Positions 58,451-64,000 of a stretch of 64,000 bases of DNA are shown here, in pieces (within the stretch, counting starts at the first letter, position 1; each line of letters starts with the position of its first letter). The position numbers were made by a program, and so were the translations under genes. This DNA comes from PALSA-693 sp963729695. Lineage in GTDB: Bacteria > Actinomycetota > Acidimicrobiia > Acidimicrobiales > Palsa-688. The stretch spans positions 1,116,001 to 1,180,000 of the forward strand of contig CAVSOT010000007.1 in assembly GCA_963729695.1 (NCBI GenBank). Direction: 5' to 3'. Below the pieces are notes generated by a model, which worked only from the letters and a program-made list of their open reading frames with translations, was not told the DNA's origin and ran no database searches.

Positions 58451-58762
58451 GTGAAGTTTGTACTGGAATACTCGGAGCGGGCCAGCGGAAGCGTGGCCGA
58501 CAACCTCGCCGCCGCGGAGTCGGCCCAAAAGCTCTTGTCGAGCTGGGCGCCAAATCCAGCAGCCACAATCCATCAATGGGTGCAGCGTTGCGACGGGGGT
58601 GGAGGGTTCGCGGTTCTTGAAACCGACGATGCTGGCGCGCTGTACAAAGATCTCGCCACGTGGTCGCCGTGGCTGGGCTTCCAGGTCCACCCTGTCCTGG
58701 ACATTTTGGACGCGACCCCGCTCACCAATGAAGCTCTAGCCACAGCCCGGTCAGTCATCTAG
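58451..58762 (+). CDS. DUF3303-like protein
   Basis: A 103-residue protein: VKFVLEYSERASGSVADNLA, SAQKLLSSWAPNPAATIHQW, VQRCDGGGGFAVLETDDAGA, then KDLATWSPWLGFQVHPVLDI. The order of conserved segments and the length match the DUF3303 family, a small dimeric alpha/beta-barrel-like domain of unknown function. GTG 58451 lies behind AGGAGGG, far better supported than ATG 58376. It lies between a dienelactone hydrolase gene and a Rieske oxygenase gene on the same strand, so it could be an accessory protein or isomerase of that pathway. Confidence 0.8.
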   Translation: MKFVLEYSERASGSVADNLAAAESAQKLLSSWAPNPAATIHQWVQRCDGGGGFAVLETDDAGALYKDLATWSPWLGFQVHPVLDILDATPLTNEALATARSVI

Positions 58763-58926
58763 ACCCTTCGATCGTGGGTGGGGGCGTCGCAAACGACACG
58801 CCCGTCCGGCTCACACGCGAAATCTGTCGTCGCTGCGGGGCACAGATGTACGGCGCTCTGTCCGCCCGGCCGCGCCCTCTCGCGGTGTACGATTCTCCCC
58901 ACGTAGCCCTTCACAGAGGAGCTGGA

Positions 58927-60399
58927 ATGACAATCCTCGACAGGCGGCCGTACGTGGAGCCCGAGCACACCGAGGCACCGCTCGAGCTCCCGCCGATGCC
59001 CGTGCCGTTCGCGATGAGCCGCACCGACCGGGTGCCGGCCCAGCGCTACTACGACCCCGAGTTCTACGCCATGGAAAACGAGCTGCTCTGGCCGAGGGTC
59101 TGGCAGATGGCGTGCTATCTGGCGGAGATTCCCAACCCCGGCGACTACGTCACCTACGAGATCCTGGACAAGTCGATCATCGTCCTGCGGATCGACGCCA
59201 CGACCGTGCGAGCCTTCCACAACTCCTGTCGCCACCGGGGCGTGGAGGTCGTGGCCGAAGGCAACGGCAACGTCTCGAGGGGCGGCTTCACCTGCCCCTT
59301 CCACGGCTGGTGCTATGGCCTCGACGGGGCGAACACGTTCCTGTACCAGCCCGATCTGTTCGAGGAGTCCAACCGCCGGCCCGAGGACCTCGCCTTGGTC
59401 CCTTGCCGGGTCGAGACCTGGGGCGGATCGGCGTGGATCAACCTCGACGACAACGCCCCGCCGCTGCTCGAGAGCAACGCCGAGTACGCCACCTTCATGG
59501 ACGCCTGGAAGGTGGAGAGTCTCTGGCCAGAGTGGTGGCTCTCGTGTCGTATGCCGACCAACTGGAAGCTGGCCATGGAGGCGTTCATGGAGGGCTACCA
59601 CGTCATGGAGACGCACCCGCAGCTCTATCCCAAGTCGCGTAGCCGGACGTTCTACCGAGACGTCAGCCAAGCCAAGTCCTCCCCTGAGCTTCGCGCCAAG
59701 CAGCGCTCGATGGGTCTCGGCCGGAGCGGTGAATTCGACCCGCGCGAGTTCATCGAAGCGCAGATCCATTTCATGCGCTTGAACAGCGTCGGGATGGCCG
59801 GCATGACGCACGAGAAGGACGTCCGGATCGCCGAGGGGCTCCGCAGCCTCGAGCTGCCAACCGACTTTGGCACGGCTGTCGGCGTCTGGACGAGTACCCT
59901 CAACGACGCGATCGTGGCCTGGAACCAAAACCAGGGCATCGATACGCCGGACCTCAACCACATCATGGCCAACGGGCAGTGGTCGTCTGTCAACTTCTGC
60001 TTCCCGAACTACTTCCTCCTGCCGATGCTGTCTAGCTCGTCGGCGTACCGCATCCGCCCGCTCGGACCGGAGGAGTGCCTCTTCGAGCTGTGGTCGCTCA
60101 CCCGCTACCCCCCGGGCCAAGAGCCGCCTGCGCCGCCCCGGCCCACCCCGATGGCACCCGACGATCCGCGCTGGCCCCCAATCCCGACGCAGGACTTCTC
60201 CAACCTGCCGCGCCAGCAGCGAGGGCTGCACGCCAAGGGTTTTGACTATATGCGGCTCTCGAACGTGGTAGAGGGAGTGATCGGCAACTACCACCGTCTG
60301 CTTGACGGTTACCTGGCCGGTCTGCCCGACAGCCAACTCGTGCCGGCAAACCAGCATGTCGGTCGGTTCGAGATCGAAACACGGGACATAGGGATCTAG
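58927..60399 (+). CDS. Rieske-type ring-hydroxylating oxygenase alpha subunit
   Basis: A 490-residue terminal oxygenase. The Rieske cluster ligands are Cys101/His103 (NSCRHRG) and Cys123/His126 (CPFHGW). The mononuclear iron site is FMEGYHVMETHPQL (His225, His230), and an aspartate in the C-terminal half completes it. It is longer than the 409-residue Rieske enzyme at 28887 because of an extended C-terminal domain containing FNLPR-like and proline-rich stretches (PPAPPRPTPMAPDDPRWPP). ATG 58927 follows AGAGGAGCTGGA. It is last in an operon with LLM, dienelactone hydrolase and DUF3303 genes; electron-transfer partners must be encoded elsewhere. Confidence 0.92.
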   Translation: MTILDRRPYVEPEHTEAPLELPPMPVPFAMSRTDRVPAQRYYDPEFYAMENELLWPRVWQMACYLAEIPNPGDYVTYEILDKSIIVLRIDATTVRAFHNSCRHRGVEVVAEGNGNVSRGGFTCPFHGWCYGLDGANTFLYQPDLFEESNRRPEDLALVPCRVETWGGSAWINLDDNAPPLLESNAEYATFMDAWKVESLWPEWWLSCRMPTNWKLAMEAFMEGYHVMETHPQLYPKSRSRTFYRDVSQAKSSPELRAKQRSMGLGRSGEFDPREFIEAQIHFMRLNSVGMAGMTHEKDVRIAEGLRSLELPTDFGTAVGVWTSTLNDAIVAWNQNQGIDTPDLNHIMANGQWSSVNFCFPNYFLLPMLSSSSAYRIRPLGPEECLFELWSLTRYPPGQEPPAPPRPTPMAPDDPRWPPIPTQDFSNLPRQQRGLHAKGFDYMRLSNVVEGVIGNYHRLLDGYLAGLPDSQLVPANQHVGRFEIETRDIGI

Positions 60400-60419
60400 T
60401 CCCGCTGCCGCTCAGTGTC

Positions 60420-60437
60420 AGGTCCGGACTCGGACCT
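60420..60437 (+). terminator. Hairpin after the Rieske operon
   Basis: AGGTCCG-GACT-CGGACCT is a perfect seven-base-pair stem 21 bases after the oxygenase stop codon, with further GC-rich dyads after it. There is no T-run, so it may be an actinobacterial-type terminator. Confidence 0.4.
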
Positions 60438-60674
60438 CCGCTCGGCCCGGGCCGCCGGCCCGGACTGTCCGGCCTGATGCCGGAACCGCCGTCGCGTTGA
60501 GCCCTCCAAGCCTCTAGAGCTGAGGCTCTCGGGAGCACATTCCTGAGGTTGGAGGCCAGCGTCGATACTGGTGGTGCGAATCGGGGTAGTTAGGTCCTGA
60601 CGTTTCCGATGAAAGAAGACCCTTTGCCGTCCAACGGGTTCGCTGCGTGTCCAGGCTCGACGTGTGAGTGAGCC

Positions 60675-61562
60675 GTGACGGACCCCGGTATTCGGATCGC
60701 GACGTTCGCCCCGGCCATTTCGAGCGTCCGAGCGGTGCGAGTGTTCGTGGGAGAGTCGTTGTCGGATTGGGGTCTTGACAGCCTGCGCACCGACTCGTCG
60801 TTGTGCGCATCGGAGCTGGCCGCCAATGCCGTGCTCCACAGCCGGAAGCCGTTCACGGTCGTCGTGCTCCCCATCGGCGACGGCATTCGGATTGAGGCCA
60901 TCGACAGCCGTCCCGATCTCCTGCCGTACCTGATCCCCACAACGGGCTCGGCTGCCGACCTGACTGCCGCCGGTGGGATGGGCCGGGGCCTGCTGGTCAT
61001 CGCGACCGTCGCGGCCAGATGGGGAGCGTCAACCGCTGCGGATTCCAAGGATGTCTGGGCAGAGATCACCCCGCAAGCCACCCATGCGATTTCGCCACCC
61101 GTCCTGCAGTTGGGCGATCACCAGCGGGAGCGGCGCGACCTGGCGGAGGTCACGCTCCTCGGTCTTCCCGTCCGTAGTGCTGTGGCCAGCGGTCTGCAGC
61201 TGGCAGAGATCACGAGGGAGGCACAACTCGACCCTGCCTTCCTGGCCTCGCTCAACGAAGGTGGCTCCGATCTGTTTGACCTTGTCGACCGCGGCGCCCC
61301 TGTGTACCTGGCCGCCTGGCACGCCGCCCTGCGGGCGGCGGCAGCGGACGCTGAGCGGTTCGACCTTCAGCTATCCACGGTTACCGACGCCTGGGTCGCT
61401 GTGGCGTCGTTGCGAGCAATCCTGCGCGGTTTCGCCGAGCGGTCCTCTCACCGGACCGCATGGATGCCGGCGGGGGTCGAGGGCTTCCGCTATTGGCTGG
61501 AGACCGAGGCGGAACGCCAGCTCGAGGGTGAGTCGCCGAGCCACTGCTCACTTGACAGTTGA
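60675..61562 (+). CDS. RsbW-like ATP-binding anti-sigma kinase with an extra C-terminal domain
   Basis: A 295-residue protein. The N-terminal 135 residues are a GHKL/HATPase_c_2 domain: N-box SSLCASELAANAVLHSRKPF, then IRIEAIDSRPDLLPYL, and the G2 box GGMGRGLLVIATVAARWG. These kinases phosphorylate STAS proteins and trap sigma factors. The remaining 160 residues (for example DPAFLASLNEGGSDLFDLVD) form an unrecognised helical domain not found in ordinary RsbW. GTG 60675 is the apparent start. The stop overlaps the next gene, a STAS protein, by TTGA, so kinase and antagonist are co-translated as in partner-switching modules. Confidence 0.82.
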   Translation: MTDPGIRIATFAPAISSVRAVRVFVGESLSDWGLDSLRTDSSLCASELAANAVLHSRKPFTVVVLPIGDGIRIEAIDSRPDLLPYLIPTTGSAADLTAAGGMGRGLLVIATVAARWGASTAADSKDVWAEITPQATHAISPPVLQLGDHQRERRDLAEVTLLGLPVRSAVASGLQLAEITREAQLDPAFLASLNEGGSDLFDLVDRGAPVYLAAWHAALRAAAADAERFDLQLSTVTDAWVAVASLRAILRGFAERSSHRTAWMPAGVEGFRYWLETEAERQLEGESPSHCSLDS

Positions 61563-61936
61563 GTGCTGCCCAGGGAAGCGATTCGGCGCGCCAGCGGCTT
61601 GGGCGACATACTGTCGGGGTGGTACCGCCGCCTGGCTCCCTGACGCTCAGTTCTGCGCTGCACGGGGACAAGGCGACGATGGTGGCCGAAGGTGAGATGG
61701 ACCTGTCCAGCCGGCGCCAGCTGCAGGACGAACTGAGCCGGCTCGTGGGCGCAGGCGCCTCAGGCATCGAGATCGACATGTCGCAAGTGACGTTCATCGA
61801 CTCGGCGGGTCTGGGTGCGCTTCTCGGGGTTCGCCGCCTCGGCGCCGCATTAAGGATCAAGGATCCGTCGGAGCGGGTGCGCCGGGTGCTCGACATGGTG
61901 CTGGTCCAGGGTGTCGAAGGGATCGAGGTCTATTGA
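61559..61936 (+). CDS. STAS-domain anti-sigma factor antagonist
   Basis: A protein of up to 125 residues with a C-terminal STAS domain: DKATMVAEGEMDLSSRRQLQ, GASGIEIDMSQVTFIDSAGL followed by GALLGVRRLGAALRIKD. The phosphorylation site is the serine in DSAGL. The start is ambiguous: TTG 61559 overlaps the kinase gene stop (TTGA), while GTG 61619 would give a length closer to the usual 105 residues. In either case it is downstream of and coupled to the RsbW-like gene. Together they form a partner-switching pair; no sigma-B-like factor is adjacent. Confidence 0.9.
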   Translation: MSAAQGSDSARQRLGRHTVGVVPPPGSLTLSSALHGDKATMVAEGEMDLSSRRQLQDELSRLVGAGASGIEIDMSQVTFIDSAGLGALLGVRRLGAALRIKDPSERVRRVLDMVLVQGVEGIEVY

Positions 61937-62065
61937 CAGGCGGCCGCCCATGCGCACGGGACATACTTTCGACTGCCAGGTAGCAAAAGTCCCGGCTCCG
62001 GCCCGCCCTCGATCGGGACGGCGCGGCGCGGCGTCACCAACGTCCTGCTCGGTACTTTGTCATCC

Positions 62066-62221
62066 ATGGTCTTGAGAGATCAGGGCTGGATGGCGGAGCT
62101 ATCGTCGGCTCGGGTCTCACCGGGAGCGAGCGAAGGGTTCGATCGGATTGCGGCGCTGGCGTCGCGGCTCCTGGGCTACGAGGTCGGGCTCGTCTCCGGG
62201 ATTGGCTTGGCGCCCGACTAA
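62066..62221 (+). pseudogene. Truncated GAF-domain protein (sensor/PP2C fragment)
   Basis: A 51-codon frame from ATG 62066 reads FDRIAALASRLLGYEVGLVS after MAELSSARVSPGASEG and stops at TAA 62219-62221. FDRIAxLAxRLLGxxVxLVS is the start of a GAF domain as found in actinobacterial phosphatases and sensors that act with RsbW/STAS modules. The remaining domain and any phosphatase are absent. It follows the STAS gene by 129 bases, so it may be the stump of a former sensor of that module. Confidence 0.55.
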
Positions 62222-62514
62222 CCGGAGCGGTCGTCTTCGACGTCGAGGTTGTAGAAGATCGGCGGCCCTTCCGCAAAGCCCATCATTTTCTTCGATAACG
62301 CGTCGGTCTCCGGTAGCGCGGAGTTCTGAACCGCGTCGTCGTGGGAATCAAAGAACACAACCTCGAAGTACCGATCCGTGTTGTCCCTGTCGTGGCAGAG
62401 GATCCGCCGCGCCGTCTTCCGTTTGCCCTTAGTGGCCTGTTCCCACTCGTCTTCCACTTTGCGCATCTCGCCTAGACGTGAGGTGCGGAACTCGATTATC
62501 TGCACAAAGGCCAT
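62218..62514 (-). CDS. Small dimeric alpha/beta-barrel-like protein (ABM type)
   Basis: A 98-residue protein: MAFVQIIEFRTSRLGEMRKV, KTARRILCHDRDNTDRYFEV, VFFDSHDDAVQNSALPETDA. The pattern (strand, helix, strand ending in a ligand-binding F-x-S-x-D) resembles antibiotic-biosynthesis-monooxygenase/EthD-like ferredoxin folds. The ATG is behind GGAGAATCGAC, a good site. The stop codon overlaps the end of the convergent GAF fragment. Function is unknown; members of this fold are often accessory proteins in oxidative pathways. Confidence 0.7.
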   Translation of the reverse strand: MAFVQIIEFRTSRLGEMRKVEDEWEQATKGKRKTARRILCHDRDNTDRYFEVVFFDSHDDAVQNSALPETDALSKKMMGFAEGPPIFYNLDVEDDRSG

Positions 62515-62682
62515 GTCGATTCTCCTTCACGTTGACCTCTACCCGAACATCCGGTTGTACGTGCGGGGTGCAAAGCGCGTGAAAACCGTGTGGAGAGGAT
62601 CTGCTGCGCTCGTGGGCGACTCGCTCCGCGCAAGCGGCGGCACGGAAGGACCCGCGCCGCCGCTGCGAGGCTACGTTGGCCG

Positions 62683-63825
62683 CTAGGAGACGGCGATCCC
62701 TTGGCCGCCGGCGGCGTTGGCGACGATGATGGGGGAGTTGATGGGTGTGAGCGATCCATCGGCATTGACCTGGAAGGTGTCGAGCGCGCCGTTAAGTCCG
62801 GTCTGGACGTACAAGTAGGTGCCATCAGGAGTGGCGGCGGCGTCAATGGTGCCGGGATCGGTAGCGGTGTTGCCGAGGTCGGTGAGCGCGCCGGATCGAG
62901 TGGCACTGATGCTGGTCAGCGTTGCGCTGCCGGCGTTGGAGACGTACCAGTGCCGACCTGCTTGGGCTATCCAGCAGCTGGCCTGCTGGTTGGTAGGCAG
63001 GGAATCCACTGGCCGCAGGTTGCCGAACTCGTCGAGGGTGAAGCTGGCCACGTCTCCGGCGGCTTCTACCACGAGCAGTCGGTTCGGCGAGACGAACGAC
63101 GTGGAGAATGGAGTGTTGCCGACGGGATTGACCACTGGATTGGCGTCGAGAGCTCCGCTCTTGTTGACGTGAAAGACCAGCACGCTCTGGCCCAGAGCCT
63201 TGGTGGTGACCAAGAGCTGGCTGCCGTCGGGGGAGAAGGACACCTGTCCAGGGGTGTGAGTGAACTCGGTTGTGTCGGTCACCGGGGTGAAGCCGAGCTC
63301 GATGGTGGAGCCGTGGATCGGGGCCAGCCGAGACCCCACGACGCGATAGCCGGTGACGCGGCCGCCGCCTCGAGCGTTAAGGGCATAGACGATATTGCCG
63401 TGGTCGGCGACGCTGACCGGGAAGTCACCGCCGGAGCTGATCACCTGGCGCAACTCCAGGTTGGCGCCGCGCACCGAGAAGACAGATATGGTGTCGCTGC
63501 CGGCATTGGTGGCGAAGAGCAATTGGTTCGCGGCGTCGTAGTCGAGCGCCCCTTGGGAGGCTTGATGATCGACGACGGATCCGTTGAGCTGCCCCCCGAG
63601 GCCCTGGCTTTGGTAGGTGGCGTACAGCGTAAGCGTGCCACCCGGTCCCCGAGTATAGGAGGCAACCTGATTGCCGGCCGGGTTGTCCGTTTCCACGAAC
63701 ACTGCGTGGCCATTTGGCGAATTGGGCGTTGCGGCCGACGCCGCCCCGGGGACGACGCCTGCGGCCAGCGCCGTGGCGCCAGCCAGTAGCACGCCTACCG
63801 CGGCGATCTTCGAGAACGGTCTCAT
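62683..63825 (-). CDS. Secreted lactonase-family beta-propeller protein
   Basis: A 380-residue exported seven-bladed propeller of the lactonase/6-phosphogluconolactonase-like family. A signal peptide is clear: basic start, GVLLAGATALAAGVVPG core and an A-x-A cleavage site (AASAATP). Repeating blade motifs include NGHAVFVETDNPAGNQVASY, ALDYDAANQLLFATNAGSDT, QVSFSPDGSQLLVTTKALGQ and TPDGTYLYVQTGLNGALDTF. ATG 63825 follows GGAGGAAACCCACCC. Secreted versions of this family are common in actinobacteria and have no proven substrate, so lactonase activity is only the family label. Confidence 0.88.
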   Translation of the reverse strand: MRPFSKIAAVGVLLAGATALAAGVVPGAASAATPNSPNGHAVFVETDNPAGNQVASYTRGPGGTLTLYATYQSQGLGGQLNGSVVDHQASQGALDYDAANQLLFATNAGSDTISVFSVRGANLELRQVISSGGDFPVSVADHGNIVYALNARGGGRVTGYRVVGSRLAPIHGSTIELGFTPVTDTTEFTHTPGQVSFSPDGSQLLVTTKALGQSVLVFHVNKSGALDANPVVNPVGNTPFSTSFVSPNRLLVVEAAGDVASFTLDEFGNLRPVDSLPTNQQASCWIAQAGRHWYVSNAGSATLTSISATRSGALTDLGNTATDPGTIDAAATPDGTYLYVQTGLNGALDTFQVNADGSLTPINSPIIVANAAGGQGIAVS

Positions 63826-64000
63826 GGGTGGGTTTCCTCCAGGTCGTACAACTCTGCAGGTACAGTCCGCCCAGGCGGGTCGCCGTTACAGCTTTCGTGA
63901 CATCAGGCCGGTGACGGGTCTGACTCGGGTGGAGGTTGACGTAGCTCCTCGGCAGATCCCTCAACGGTCGTGGGAGTCGTCGTCCACGGCCGCAGCGCCA

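Noticed and set aside
58759..60357. Reverse-strand frame of 532 codons
   Set aside because: It is exactly antisense to the Rieske oxygenase gene and Arg/Val/His-rich, as expected for the shadow of a high-GC gene; no family match.

Overview
The window is high-GC and gene-dense, and its gene content points to a free-living actinobacterium, most likely an uncultured or soil member of the Acidimicrobiia or a related deep actinobacterial lineage. The pointers are F420/flavin luciferase-like (LLM) oxidoreductases, a mycofactocin-type SDR and an NDMA-type alcohol dehydrogenase, several PF04909 amidohydrolases, CaiB/BaiF CoA-transferases, and a secreted protein with GYWLVASDGG repeats. Taxonomy is inferred from gene families only. 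I found no rRNA, tRNA, CRISPR array, transposase or origin.

Layout. 1-6.8 kb: end of a STAS protein, glutamate decarboxylase, a cyclase-family hydrolase, small stress-type proteins, and a PRMT-like methyltransferase. 6.9-18 kb: a large LuxR/MalT-type ATPase regulator, an orphan solute-binding lipoprotein, a LapA/zinc-ribbon pair, a flippase-like membrane protein, a divergent yceI/marR pair with clear operators, a YghZ-type aldo/keto reductase, and an ECF sigma/anti-sigma pair. 18-31 kb: an amidohydrolase and D-aminoacylase pair, an orphan molybdopterin-binding subunit, a PRC-barrel protein, an ABC exporter and a Rieske oxygenase. 31-50 kb: a catabolic region with amidohydrolases, a DUF35/lipid-transfer thiolase pair, mycofactocin- and F420-linked redox enzymes, three SMP-30 lactonase-like paralogues and a double-length CaiB/BaiF protein. 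50-64 kb: CorA, a GntR/membrane pair, the repeat protein, an LLM/dienelactone hydrolase/DUF3303/Rieske operon, an RsbW-like kinase with a STAS partner, and a secreted beta-propeller.

How it fits together. Much of the window looks like degradative metabolism of an unknown organic substrate: Rieske oxygenation, flavin-dependent oxidation, dehydrogenation, CoA transfer, retro-aldol or thiolytic cleavage, and lactone or dienelactone hydrolysis. The pathway substrate cannot be read from the sequence.

The most striking overall pattern is decay. Between the intact genes lie at least ten recognisable broken genes or fragments: aldehyde dehydrogenase, soxR, two SnoaL/PPOX-type frameshifts, a glycosyltransferase tail, two LLM fragments, a CaiB tail, an internally deleted amidohydrolase and a GAF-domain stub. 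The molybdopterin subunit also has a C-terminal frameshift. Some single-base cases could be sequencing errors, but the fragments that lack half their domain cannot. No single wholly new system stands out. The best leads are the bacterial PRMT-like enzyme, the SMP-30/double-CaiB cluster, the Ltp/DUF35 pair next to cofactor-specific dehydrogenases, and the gene-decay pattern itself.
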